Shown here: one piece after another, positions 32,094-42,280 of the stretch
How the letters are laid out: every line of letters begins with the position of its first letter
How positions within the stretch are numbered: position 1 is the first letter of the stretch
Source: Yponomeuta sedellus
Taxonomy: Eukaryota > Arthropoda > Insecta > Lepidoptera > Yponomeutidae
Reading direction: 5' to 3'
Length of the DNA stretch: 64,000 nt
Assembly: GCA_934045075.1 (NCBI GenBank)
Contig: OW203732.1
Span: 17,515,889 to 17,579,888 of the forward strand
Made by a program: the position numbers and the translations under genes
The notes under the pieces: generated by a model
Databases searched by the model: none
What the model saw: the letters and a program-made list of their open reading frames with translations, nothing else
Told to the model about the DNA's origin: nothing

Positions 32094-33279
32094 CTGGGGA
32101 AAACGGATGCAATAGACTTGTATATAAACTTTAGGCAGTAAAGACTTACACATTTTATTTTTTATTTTTGGAAAAATTAAAAACGGGATGTTGCTGATAC
32201 TTATTTTTGTTGTTTATTGCCATCTGTGATATTTTCCTGAAATAATTGTGTTATTTGCCATTTCGGTTAAAATTTCTATCGTTCTTGAACAGAATTGACA
32301 AAATTTTTGGTAAAATTATTGGATTTCCCTTTGAACATAACCAATGAAACTCTTTCTTGTTTTAAATTATTCCGTAACATAGCCGCGAAACTGAATCAGA
32401 GCAGTCTTTCTATCACTTTTTATCAAGTAAAGGATAGTATTCAAAAGATCCGGTTCTACGATGCCTAGATAGCTTATTGACCCTTGTTCTGTTGCACTGC
32501 CATCCAGGGTAAGCCCTTAGATACATTGTTGTACTTTCGAGTACGCCGCACGGAAATTTGTTACCTATTTGTATCGATTTATTACAGTTTCCTCGCGTTG
32601 TTTGTTAGGTGATATTTGCCACGCGAGATGGACTGCGAAAGGAGGCAGTCTTCGCAAGAAATATACATATTTCACATTATGACAGTTTCTACAGTCCAGA
32701 TCCTTACTTTTCCATTTTAGTAGGTTAACAAGATTCTAACGGTAAAGATAACTTTTCTGTCGGAAACTATCATATTCCCATAACTCTGCAAATTTTATAA
32801 TCAAAGTTCATGAACTTGCGAGAAAATATCTAGTTTTGGTATCAAATATCAATTTTGAGGTTAGAATCTTGTTTACTAAATTGGACAAGTAAGGAAAAAT
32901 AAACCGTACCGTTGTTGCGCGTTGTAGTCAGTCATTTTCGAAGAACTAAAACGACGTAATACATAAAAATCTCGTGTCACCGTGTTTGTCATCGAACTCC
33001 TTCGAAACGAGGTTCCCTACTACATGCCGAAAATTCTTTGTTCAAAATACGATTCACCAACGAATGATACTTCGAACGATTGATTGTTCGAAGCCTTATT
33101 CAATCAAATGCTTATAAATACATCGACTGTTTTTTGGTTCGATGCGTCGTTACATCGAAAACGTGAACTTCGAAACGACTTCACCGATTTTTATTAAAAA
33201 AATCCTTACATTTAGTAGGTCCGAGAATAGGGCGTAGGCAAAATAATATTGCAAAAGTTTGCGGATTCAGTTATAGTAG
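32094..33279. other. No gene seen
   Basis: AT-rich sequence without a convincing frame or repeat. 32990-33180 contains several TTCGAAnnA words but no clear structure. Confidence 0.45.
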
Positions 33280-33460
33280 CTATACCACTCGCTAACTGTA
33301 AAGGAAAACATCGTGAGGAAACCTATGTTCATACATAAGTGTCTGAGGTTTTCACATACAGCAGCGCTTGAAATTTCCAATTCGCTGTGGGCACACGTAG
33401 TGATTAAGCCCATTCGCTCTGAGGGAAAGCCTGTGCCCTACAGTGGGATGAATAAAGGCT
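33280..33460 (+). mobile_element. SINE, 3' two thirds
   Basis: TGTAAAGGAAAACATCGTGA, GGAAACCTATG, GTGATTAAGCCCATTCGC and GCCTGTGCCCTACAGTGGG. The tRNA-like head is lacking. Confidence 0.6.
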
Positions 33461-33802
33461 GCATTATTTGCAGGGTCTGTTAGTATTTTCATATTTACAT
33501 AAGATACTAATTTACAGATACTAATTTAAAAAGTACCTTCATTATTGCACGCTATCGATTTCCACGAATCGCAACTGCATTGGCAATCACGTCATCATTG
33601 TATTGAATATATGACAGATGGATTCATTGTTGGCCGATCATTGAGCAAACCAGTGACTGGATTGAATAGATATAGCACCGATAGCATAGTCATCAATCAC
33701 ATTGCAAACTACATTGCTGCTAGCACGACTCGAGGAATATACCATCTATTTGGAACTGGTAACTATTGATAAATCCCTGAACAAATTTCACTTCTTATAT
33801 TC
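33461..33802. other. No gene recognised
   Basis: A plus frame of 74 codons (33545-33769, starting MHAIDFHESQ) has no known domain. Base composition is like its surroundings. Confidence 0.35.
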
Positions 33803-34030
33803 TTTTTAATGCACTAACCCGTGCTAATAAAAATCTTAAAAACCTATTTGGAGGCTAAAAATTCCACCCATGCCGGGACTCGGAACTCGGCCTGGGAAGC
33901 CCAGCAGTGGGTTGATGGGGGCTGATTATAGATAGATAGATAATTAGATGGGACGATTATCTTTTTAGGGTACCGTACCCCGCAATAGGGTCCCAGTATT
34001 ACTTCGCTTTCTGCCCTTCCGTCCGGCATT
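33803..34030 (-). repeat. tRNA-like-repeat scrap followed by a common insect repeat piece
   Basis: 33803-33885 matches the minus orientation of the 310-bp repeat (TTAATGCACTAACCCGTGC, AAAAACCTATTTGGAGGC) and lacks most of the tRNA-like part. 33955-34030 (TTAGGGTACCGTACCCCG, AATAGGGTCCCAGTATTAC) is a decayed piece of the repeat seen better at 38151-38511. Confidence 0.55.
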
Positions 34031-34889
34031 CAAAGGGATCTATGTCTTGAAATGTTATATTAGCCAATTGTAGACAATTGATTTTTTAACAGAATGAGTG
34101 TTATTACGGTCGAGTAACTAACAGATAATAAGAAAATTAATCAAAAGTAAGGATTGTCTCCATACAACAAAAGTGTTTTATATTTTGCCATTCTTTTGTT
34201 TACGCTACATAACATAAAAGTAAGGCATAGTCGTGGGACTCCATTATTCTGACGAAAAATACTAGAAAACAGGCAAGCGCGACTACGTAACCTTCGGTGC
34301 GCGTGTTCAACTTGCACTTCATTAATATAATGCAAAAAATATTAATGGATAGCACATATTAACAGACTTACATAATTTTATCTTTGAATCTTGAAGCTCA
34401 TGCAAAGTGCATGAACTTTAGATTAAAAATCTCGGATAAGCCCCTACAATCGTAGAATAAGAATAGAATTAAAAACTAGACGTAAAAATTGACTTGCGCA
34501 AAAGTTATGTTGTAACCAACGGCACTTTAGTGAAACCCAGATCAAGAAAGCAGAGTTCAAATGTGTAAGGATATTATACAAATTGTAGGAGATAATGTTA
34601 CCGATTTGTAGCTGCTATTTGCAAGATATACCTGTTGTCGCCTTACTGAGCGGCCCTGTAACACAATATTAGATTATTATAGGGATAAACTCACTTGGTA
34701 CCTGTTATAGAGAACAACTTGATATTATCTTTACAAGAACAAATTGTAGTGACCCCAAAGTAACTAACGTTCATAGTTTTTGATTGGAGATATCAGAACA
34801 AATTATAATGCCCGACACTTGAACAAAAATCAGCGCAGTCGGGATGAAAATTTGACACGTCTTTTTAGGATTCCGTACTCAAAAGTATT
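34031..34889. other. No gene seen
   Basis: AT-rich. One minus frame of 64 codons lacks recognisable features. Confidence 0.45.
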
Positions 34890-35094
34890 ATCACCGGTCG
34901 CGCAAACGGGAAACGAAACAGAGGACGAGCACCAATGCGTTGGACTGACACTATAACAAATGCTTCGGGAAGGACCCTATAAGCAGCCATACATCTGGCG
35001 TGCATAATTGGAGCGAATAGAACGAATGGTGGGCGCTGGTGGCTGAAGCTCCCTCATAGTAACGTCCCTCAGTCATGAGAATACGACGAAGGAA
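34890..35094 (+). pseudogene. LINE ORF C-terminal fragment
   Basis: Plus frame reads GKRNRGRAPMRWTDTITNAS then GRTL, a stop, and AIHLACIIGANRTNGGRWW. This matches the K-R-GRPxxRWxDxI end of RTE/R1-type LINE proteins. It contains stops and is dead. Confidence 0.6.
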
Positions 35095-35130
35095 AAGAAC
35101 CCAAAGGGTCAAAATGGGACCCTATTACTA
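35095..35130 (+). repeat. Left piece of a common insect repeat, interrupted by the TIR transposon
   Basis: CCCAAAGGGTCAAAATGGGA and CCCTATTACTAA join logically to GACTCCACTGTCCTTCTGCC at 38154, restoring the widespread repeat order with TAA at the junction. The right piece is 38151-38511. Confidence 0.7.
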
Positions 35131-35254
35131 AGGGCCGTTTTCTCCGTTTGCTGCGCAAAACTGGATTTCATAATCCGGATCATGCTTAAACGAAGTTAAA
35201 AAAATAGATTTATGACCATCCGATTTCTCCCGTAAATTTTTGATCTGGTTCACG

Positions 35255-36090
35255 AAATGTAGTTCTTGTTACAGATTAGACAAAAAACGCTAAGATTTGA
35301 GGGTGGTAACACTTTTTTATTTTTTTATTTTGAAACGCAGCTGTCAAAAATGTCGAGAATTCTGTGATATTTCCGGTTATTCTGTGTCATTTCAAAACCT
35401 TTTTCGGCAGTTTTGAATTTTGTTTCTGGCGCGGTTTGTTTTGTGCGAAATAAATTTTGAACGGCTCTCATAAAAGATGATGTTAAAACGAAAAAGAGAT
35501 CCAACATTCATCAATAGTGAAAACAATATTTGGTAAAATAAAACCTTTAACGTCTTTTGGCAGCTGATATCTGACATTTGTCTGACTGTTAATCTGGTTT
35601 TAGAAGCTAGTCGTCCAATATCGGCCGTTCAGAGACTTAAGTTTAAACTTTGGTTTACGGTGTGGGAGAAATCCAATTTCTCCTAATCGAGATTACAATA
35701 ACAAATTGGATTTCTCCAGCATCGTAAACCAAAGTTTAAACTGAAGTCTCTGAACGGCCGATATTGGACGATTAGCTTCTAAAACCAGTCTGACAAATGT
35801 TAGATATCAGCTGCCAAAAGACGTCAAAGGTTTTACTTTACCAAATATTGTTTTCACTATTGGTGAATGTTGGATCCCTTTTTCGTTTTAACATCCGTTC
35901 AAAATTTATTTCGCACAAAACAAACCGCGCCAGAAACAAAATTCTAAATTGCCGAAAAAGTTTATGAAATTACACAGAATAACCGGAAATATCACAGAAT
36001 TCTAGACATTTTAGACAGCTGCGTTTCAAAATAAAAAAATAAACCCTCAAATTTTAGCGTTTTTTGTCTACTCTGTAACTATAGTTCTAT
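35255..36090. repeat. Long fold-back, about 400-bp arms
   Basis: The left arm (about 35255-35690) and right arm (about 35705-36090) are inverted copies with scattered differences. The centre near 35690-35705 has GAGATTACAATAA. Examples: CCAATATCGGCCGTTCAGAG against CTCTGAACGGCCGATATTGG. The outermost part of the left arm overlaps the subterminal part of the transposon's own terminal repeat, so the fold-back probably arose by inverted duplication of the left terminal region. Confidence 0.75.
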
Positions 36091-36453
36091 TTTTAAATAG
36101 AGTCGTCCGATTGACGTTTACTGTGTTGTCAGACAACAAAAAAAAACTGAGAGTGATGTACTAAACATTTTTTCAGTTCATTCACTCGGTGAACGAATGA
36201 CTTGTTTATTTTTGTTCTTTAAATTATTTTAGTTTACGAATGAACGATTATTGACCTATTATTAGTTATATTACTTATCTCAAGCAAAAATTATAACAAA
36301 TAGAAGTGATTCTTATATTTTTGAATTAACAAAATTATAAACAATTAAAAAAAAACGTATGCAAAAGATTGTAGAAAATCATGTTAGCGATGTTTAAATA
36401 TAAGGGGCAAATGATTGGTACCACGAAAATAACCTGGCTTAAATTTAATTATA

Positions 36454-37146
36454 TTAATGATCGGAAATGTCACTGGCACTTGATTCACTGGTACTTGATT
36501 CATTTAAATTTATGACAAATTCATCAATAACGCCGTCAATGAGGTGGTCGAGATTGCACATTTTGTCTTCTTCCTTGATCGCGTGAGACACACAGTCACT
36601 CCATTTTTGGGCGGATACTTTTCTTAACCCTTCTTCTAAGAGCGATTTTACCTCCGCCATTTTGAATGTTTTGTTATTCATGGCCACATGACCTTTTACC
36701 TGCGCCCATACCAGTTCAATGGGAATAAGTTCGCAATGGTATGGGGGTAGGCGTAAGACAGTGACACCGTGCTCCGCTGCCATCTTATGCACAACATATT
36801 TGTTGAGGCAAAGTTCTTTGTTCTGCCTAACGATATCCATTAGAGTGGCTTTTACATAAGTTGCATCGAATGATAAGTTTTTGCTTGTTAGCCACTCCTG
36901 TATTCTTGCTTTAATCCAAGACATCGTAGGCAGTAATTCCACTTTTCTGGAGGGGTAGGGGATGAAACAGGCTTTTTGGGTAGGATATTCTAACCCCGGT
37001 ATTAAAGTTGATGGCAACAAATCGAATACATATTTGTAGACGTTGCGAATCATTTCTTTTTCAGTCACGGTGAAAGCAGATGGTCGTCTTTTTTTCTTGG
37101 GAGATGGGAAATTGTGTTCCGTGGAGAAACCAGGTTGAGGTTCCAT
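36454..37146 (-). CDS. Remnant IS630/Tc1-like DDE transposase, 230 aa, internally deleted
   Basis: The frame starts at 37146 (MEPQPGFSTEHNF). Residues 18-21 (KKKRRP region) and TVTEKEMIRNVYKYV (about 26-40) look like the N-terminal DNA-binding part. After residue 41 it jumps to YPSRKVELLPTMSW (64-77) and then LRLPPYHCELIPIELVWAQV (131-150). The latter is the third-acid motif of DDE_3/Tc1-like transposases, with Glu144 as the likely catalytic E. The two Asp motifs expected between residues 41 and 64 are missing, so an internal deletion of well over 100 codons kept the frame open. The C-terminus is Ser/Asp/Glu-rich. It is inactive as a catalyst. Whether it still binds the ends is an inference I cannot test. 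Confidence 0.75.
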   Translation of the reverse strand: MEPQPGFSTEHNFPSPKKKRRPSAFTVTEKEMIRNVYKYVFDLLPSTLIPGLEYPTQKACFIPYPSRKVELLPTMSWIKARIQEWLTSKNLSFDATYVKATLMDIVRQNKELCLNKYVVHKMAAEHGVTVLRLPPYHCELIPIELVWAQVKGHVAMNNKTFKMAEVKSLLEEGLRKVSAQKWSDCVSHAIKEEDKMCNLDHLIDGVIDEFVINLNESSTSESSASDISDH

Positions 37147-37217
37147 CCTGATGGTCAGTGAGCAACAAACTTAACAATAACCACAAACACAACTTAATAG
37201 AACTCAACAAAAAACAC

Positions 37218-37302
37218 CGTCATCATCGTCATCGTCAGGCTATACTAGTCCACTGCTGGACATAGCCCTCCCTAATGAGCGCCATAGCACCCTGTCTTCA
37301 AA
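37218..37302 (+). mobile_element. LINE 3' end scrap ('CACTGCTGGACATAG' family)
   Basis: GTCCACTGCTGGACATAGCC and CCTAATGAGCGCCATAG, preceded by a CATCATCGTCATCGTC run, 72 bp upstream of the transposase frame. It is a later insertion into the transposon. Confidence 0.6.
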
Positions 37303-37768
37303 AACAACGTAACAAAACTTAACCGACAAATTGCAACAAAAAAAACTCAACAATAATAATAACAAGAAATCGCGTCCGCAATGAAAACATTCGTGCACTC
37401 AGACCAGTGGTAAGGAGCCGAATGAAATACTTTCCTCAAAAACAATTGAAGGCCGATATTGTTCCGGTTGAAGACAGTGGAATAATACTAAGAAGCTCGG
37501 ACCATGGAGGGCGTGAATCAGCATGTCCTTTGTAAATGGCATTGTTCCGGGGAAGGTGCTATTCGAAAATGGAACTCGTCCTAATCGTAATTTGCTAAAA
37601 CGTAGAAAGTTTTAATATTTTTATTTCGTCTTGAACGAAACTAATGAATGATTTTACGTAACCAATCACTTGTTGCAAACACTAGTGAAATTAATCTGGC
37701 AACATTATTTCAGAAAATGACTTTTGTTATTGTCAAACGACCGACTCGATCTAAAAATATTACTATAC

Positions 37769-37978
37769 AGTGCGTTCACATTAACTTGACGCGTGAGAGA
37801 ATTGGTAGCACTGAGATGTTTACTGTTACCATGTTAAATAAGAAATCATTCTCATTACTTGGGGAAATAAAATGATTGAGGGCTTGTTTTACCATCTTCC
37901 GATTAGGTCCAAAAGCTAATTCACATGTTATGTCCTTGTCACCAATTCTCTCACGCGTCAAGTTAATGTGAACGCACT
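37769..37978. mobile_element. Mariner/Tc1-type MITE nested in the TIR transposon
   Basis: The left end CAGTGCGTTCACATTAACTT with GACGCGTGAGAGAATTGG is inverted at the right end (CCAATTCTCTCACGCGTCAA to GAACGCACTA). TA flanks both sides. About 210 bp, non-coding, with inverted ends of about 38 bp and the CAGTG start common in Tc1/mariner ends. Confidence 0.8.
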
Positions 37979-38150
37979 ATAGAACTAGATTTCGTGAACT
38001 AGATCAAAAAGCGTAGATAGAATAGAATCCCTCTACGTGAAAAAGTTACGGGAGAAATCGGATGGTCATAAATCTATTTTTTAAACTTCGTTCAAGCATG
38101 ATCCGGATTATGAAATCCAGTTTTGCGCAGCAAATGGAGAAAACGGCCCT

Positions 38151-38511
38151 AAGACTCCACTGTCCTTCTGCCTGTCACTGTCACCAGAATCTCATGAACC
38201 GTTATAGATACCCAGTTGTCACACACTTCTATTTCTGTTGCCTCTATAACAAAAATACTATAAACAGAATAAAATCAATACGTAAGGGGGGCTCCCATAT
38301 GGGAGCCCCCCTTACGTATTTTGTTATATGTTATATAACAAACGTGATAATTTTACTGCTTTTTCCTCGATATTAATAACGACAACAGGTAGACGCTTGA
38401 AATATTCATAGATTAACATGTTGTATATTCACATCAAAAATAAATAGTTACATTATTAATGGTACGGAACTTTTCGTGTGCGAGTCCCACTCGCACTTGG
38501 TCGGTCTTTTA
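38151..38511 (+). repeat. Right piece of the interrupted insect repeat
   Basis: GACTCCACTGTCCTTCTGCC, TCATGAACCGTTATAGATAC, GCCTCTATAACAAAAATAC, GGGGCTCCCATA, ACGTGATAATTTTACTG and GGTACGGAAC to GAGTCCCACTCGCACTTGG follow the order of a repeat I know as common in Lepidoptera. A 42-bp palindrome lies within it. Confidence 0.65.
38278..38319. repeat. Perfect 42-bp palindrome without spacer
   Basis: The 21 bases ending GGGGGGCTCCCAT are followed at once by their exact inverse starting ATGGGAGCCCCCC. In relatives of this repeat the CTCCCATA stretch is not palindromic, so this is a local inverted duplication. Confidence 0.85.
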
Positions 38512-39228
38512 TTTTTGTGAATTTAAATAATACAAAACGAATTCTAAGTCACTTTCCGCTTCCGGCGCCAATGTGACCCGAAATCAGTCATATTTTGTTT
38601 GCGTTATTTATCAAGCATTTTTTTCATTCTCTCATTTAGTCCAGTACACTTAACTCTTCAATACATAATTTAAGTTCGAAGACTGATGGATAATTTGAAA
38701 AATCCTTTTTTGGCAAAACAACGTTTGGCTAATAAATGGTTAACTCTGCTATCAATACTATCTAGGTTAGTAAATAAAACAGCTTGCAACTTGTATGTAA
38801 TGTCTGCAGCCTTCGACAGATCCTACCATTCGATATTGACGCTTAAATACCATAGAATAAAGACTGTTTTTGTTTTTTTGTGTTAGATCGTAAATTCATA
38901 CTGCATACATTTAAAGTTCATGTCCACGATTAATTCTATATAAGGTAACTGAATAAAAACTAGTGAGCAAGCTTGCCCGCCTGCCTTAATGTTGTTGAGG
39001 TGCTGTTTAGGCTTTATTGTCACTGTTTTACAACTAAACAGGCACTGGAGTTAAACGGCCTTATTTCTATAACACAATTCCACTAAAACACTCCTAGAGG
39101 CGTTTTATTTAATCTGAGGTCACGTCTTTGCCTTGTAAAACCACCACCACAGACTATTTTAATCTGGCATTTTTTTATCTAAGCATTTTTGAAGTGCTGT
39201 AAGGAATCGTGGTTTTAGAACTATATTA
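38512..39228. other. No gene seen
   Basis: AT-rich. One plus frame of 66 codons (38686-38886) has no recognisable domain. Confidence 0.45.
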
Positions 39229-39383
39229 GCCGTTAAGCAATGTCCGAGGCCTTATGGGCGGCTTGATAACTTCTTAAGGAGAGACCCGCCGCTGTCTTAC
39301 AATCCTCCACCAAACAAGACTTGACCCACGTGGTGGAGTATGGCCTAACTTTCCTGCGATGCAGGAAGAGACCCGTGCCCCAA
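39229..39383 (+). mobile_element. 5S-like SINE fragment next to the Transib
   Basis: GTTAAGCAATGTCCGAGGCC to GAGACCCGTGCCCCAACCAT. It lacks the head and breaks off about 12 bp before the Transib end. Confidence 0.7.
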
Positions 39384-39389
39384 CCATAG

Positions 39390-39394
39390 CGACG
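39390..39394. repeat. Left 5-bp target duplication of Transib (CGACG)
   Basis: Identical to 42339-42343. 5-bp and GC-rich as the family requires. Confidence 0.9.
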
Positions 39395-39440
39395 CACGGT
39401 GGTACCGTAGTAGGTCATAGGACTCGGATGGCAATGACTG
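39395..39440 (+). repeat. Left terminal inverted repeat of Transib
   Basis: Positions 1-12 CACGGTGGTACC, block GGTCATAGG at 19-27 and AATGACTG at 39-46 of the element. The corresponding blocks in the right end lie 10 and 12 bp further in. Confidence 0.8.
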
Positions 39441-39495
39441 AGCTAAGCCATGATATCTGGCTCAGTTACCCACTAATTGTCATACTACCTGAGGG

Positions 39496-39503
39496 TATAA
39501 AAG
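39496..39503 (+). promoter_or_regulatory. TATA box of the Transib gene
   Basis: TATAAAAG lies 155 bp before the start codon, at the right place for transcription starting near 39526. It lies inside the element, so the promoter travels with it. Confidence 0.6.
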
Positions 39504-39657
39504 GTTTCGCAATCTATTGTTCCCAACATTCCTTTTTCGGCATCCGAAGTGAACACAAGTAATTAGTCATCAACCTGTTATCACCAAGTGCTTTAATTAG
39601 CCCAAGACGCGACGCGTGTGTTTAAGTTCCAACTTGTCTGTGACCTGCTATTTTACA

Positions 39658-41968
39658 ATGGAATTTGAAGTCACAGGTATGTATTATTAATTTACTTTAC
39701 TATTTTGCCTTTTCCTTCTACATTTTTTTTTTAAATAGAGTGCTACGCCAACGTGGCATTTTTTATGTATTTATGTCTGTATATTTTTTACGTTGAAGCT
39801 TTTACTTATGTTTGTACCTACTTGTACCATTCAATTTGGTATAGAAATATGGGTTACAATGTCTACTACTAGGCCTCTCCAAATTTAGCTGCGTCATGCT
39901 GCGTCTGTAAGGTGCAGCCAGGTGCTACGCCGCGCGCCTGAACGCGTAGCAGGCGCGTAGCACTTGCTACGAAACATGTATCTATTTTGATCCGCTTTTA
40001 ACGTATTTTTATTTTGTTTTAGGTACTAGTATTAAGTGTTCTTTCAAAAGAATGCTTGTACTAGATACTTGGCTGTCTATTAAAGACAGCAAATCTGAAC
40101 TGGAGCGTTGGCATCGAGTTTTTCGAGACCTAATACAATTGCTGCCTGATGTTGAGAATTACATTGCTGATGACTTGGAAAAAAGAGTTACTAAAGTTTG
40201 TACAAGATTGGTAGCAATTTGGAAGCAAGTCACGCGCAACCATTCTCGCATGGTCTCTAAGTACGGAGACTGGCTGAACGAAATTGAAGTTTGCGTTCTG
40301 CCAACTTGTGCAACAGTAGGGAGCCACAACACCCAACGGCCAGCAGCAGAAGCTTCGACAAGCACCCAACAGCACCAGCACAGGAAGGACTTTGAGGAAT
40401 GTAGCAAGAGATCAAAACGCCGCAGGCTTGCAGAGTTAAGTAAAGTAGACAGTTCTGCGATAAATTCTTTGTTGGACGATTCTAGTCTATCTAACGCCGC
40501 TGCATCTTTAAATTTCAGCACTGACGAAGTCTTGTCTCTTATAAATGAGACAAAACTGACTAAACATCAGTATCTTTTGGTGAAAGACTTCGTTAATGCA
40601 AAATCACCTAATGCATTACCATCTTATCAAAAAGTGTTAGAAGCTAAGAAGCGGTGCTATCCATCGCAAGAGTTTATCACGGAATCATCTGCTGAAGTAG
40701 AATTACAATCATTGTTAGATCATACTGCTTGCCGGATACTAGAATCCCAAAAACCCGTTTTGAATAATATTGACCCTAATAAAGAATTTGTTTTGATTGG
40801 AAAATGGGGTTTCGATGGGAGTACGGGGCACAGCGAATATAAACAGATTTTTGGAGATTCTGGTATCGATGATGATGGCAGTATGTTTGTTACTTCATAT
40901 TGTCCTCTTCAATTGGTTTGTAAGTCCAATACCTCCGACCCAGATCAAATAGTTTGGAAAAATCCGCGCCCTTCTTCCACCAGGTATTGTAGGCCTATTC
41001 GATTCCAATTTGCCAAAGAATCCAAAGACCTTTCTGTGCAAGAAGAAGCTTATTTCAAGACTAAAATTGATAGTTTACAACCGACTTCTTTCACTCACGG
41101 TGAATATGAAATAAAAGTGCAGCATTCTTTACAATTAACCATGGTTGATGGTAAAGTGTGCAGTGCTCTGAGCGATACATCTTGTAGTAGATGTTATATT
41201 TGTGGTTCAACTCCAAAAGAGATGAATGACATTGATAAATCGCTGAGCAAAACTGCAGATAGTGGTACCTATCAATTTGGACTATCTCCTCTTCACTCGT
41301 ATATCCGATTCTTCGAATATTTAATTCACGTTTCTTATAGATTAGACATAAAGAAATGGCAGGTACGTTCTTCAGACGAAAAAGCTCTTCTTGCACAAAA
41401 AAAACAACATGTGCAGCAACAGTTTAGGCAGAAACTTGGTCTAATAGTCGACAAACCGCGAAGTGGAGGAAGTGGCACATCTAACGACGGAAACACTGCC
41501 AGAAAGTTTTTTTCTAACTCAGCGGTTTCAGCGGAAATTACTGGATTAGATAAAATCCTTATTGACAGATGTCATAATCTGCTGCAGTGTCTTTCGTCGG
41601 GATACAAAATTAATAACGCCACTTTTAAAGAGTATTCTCTAGAAACAGCACGTAAACTTGTTGCTACCTATCCATGGTACAACTTGCCATCGTCTGTACA
41701 TAAGGTCCTCATTCATGGGTCGGAAGTAATTGAACACGCATTATTGTCAATAGGTGAGCTTTCGGAAGAGGCCGCCGAATCTTGCAATAAATTAATCAAA
41801 CTCTTCAGGCGTGACAACACGAGGAAAATGTCTCGGGTTGTCACAAACACCGACTTGATACATAGACTTCTCCTTAATTCGGATCCTTATATTTCTAGTT
41901 TAAGAAGGTTACCACAGAAGAAGAAGTCTATTCTATCAAAAGAAGTATTAAATTTGTTGTCGGTTTAG
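39658..41968 (+). CDS. Transib transposase, two exons, 654 aa, intact
   Basis: Exon 1 is 39658-39676 (MEFEVT plus one base). The intron 39677-40022 has GTATGT at the donor and TTTTATTTTGTTTTAG at the acceptor. Exon 2 is 40023-41968. The splice keeps the frame into the long open frame whose own first Met is at 40052, adding 16 residues. Family motifs in order (spliced numbering): GKWGFDGSTGHSEYKQ with Asp271; LQLTMVDGKV with Asp382; a zinc-type CSRCYICGSTP just after; LGLIVDKPRSGGSGTSNDGN and TARKFF; HKVLIHGSEVIEHALL; then GELSEEAAESCNK with Glu588 (or 589/592) as third acid. These match the DDE core of Transib transposases and, more distantly, RAG1. The product should cut at the CAC ends and join into GC-rich 5-bp targets. 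The N-terminal 100 residues and a KRSKRRR stretch (about 132-138) are probably DNA-binding or nuclear-targeting. I see no stop or frameshift. The alternative start at 40052 would give 638 aa. Confidence 0.92.
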
Positions 41969-42157
41969 GAAAAAATGTAAAAAATAAGATAGGTATTTAT
42001 GTTATTTTTTACATAACTCCTATTATGTAAATATAATATTTTTTGTCCAATTGTGTGTTTGTACTTAGATGTTAGTTAAGTATTTACTTTATTTGTAATA
42101 TAAAATGTAAATAGTAAGGTTTAATAGTTATTAAGTTGCAAACCTTCTTTTAAGTGT

Positions 42158-42185
42158 AATAAAAATGCATAATTTTGTAAATAAA
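42158..42185 (+). terminator. Polyadenylation signals of the Transib gene
   Basis: AATAAA at 42158-42163 and again at 42180-42185, about 190-215 bp after the stop and before the right end. Confidence 0.6.
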
Positions 42186-42280
42186 ATAAGCTTTTTAAGA
42201 TTATTTTGTTTTTTTTTTATTGTGTTATGGCTTAAAGTATTACAAAACACCATAATAATAATAATCAGCTATGACAACGA

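Larger units (their letters stand above)
35131..38150 (-). mobile_element. TIR DNA transposon with broken IS630/Tc1-like transposase
   Basis: The ends GGGCCGTTTTCTCC... and its inverse continue for about 105 bp (35132-35236 against 38045-38149), then resume with gaps for some 40 bp more. They share CTGCGCAAAACTGGATTTCA, TTATGACCATCCGATTTCTC and TTCACGAAAT. TAA before the left end and after the right end is the best target duplication, because the interrupted repeat reads correctly with one TAA. Inside are the transposase frame (36454-37146), a fold-back (35255-36090), a LINE 3' scrap (37218-37302) and a mariner-type MITE (37769-37978). The transposase is truncated, so the copy is non-autonomous. 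Confidence 0.8.

Noticed and set aside
33545..33769. 74-codon frame MHAIDFHESQ as a host exon
   Set aside because: No splice context, no known domain, and it lies between SINE scraps.
40130..41396. Minus-strand frames of 83-120 codons opposite the Transib gene
   Set aside because: Antisense shadows of a strongly supported coding exon.
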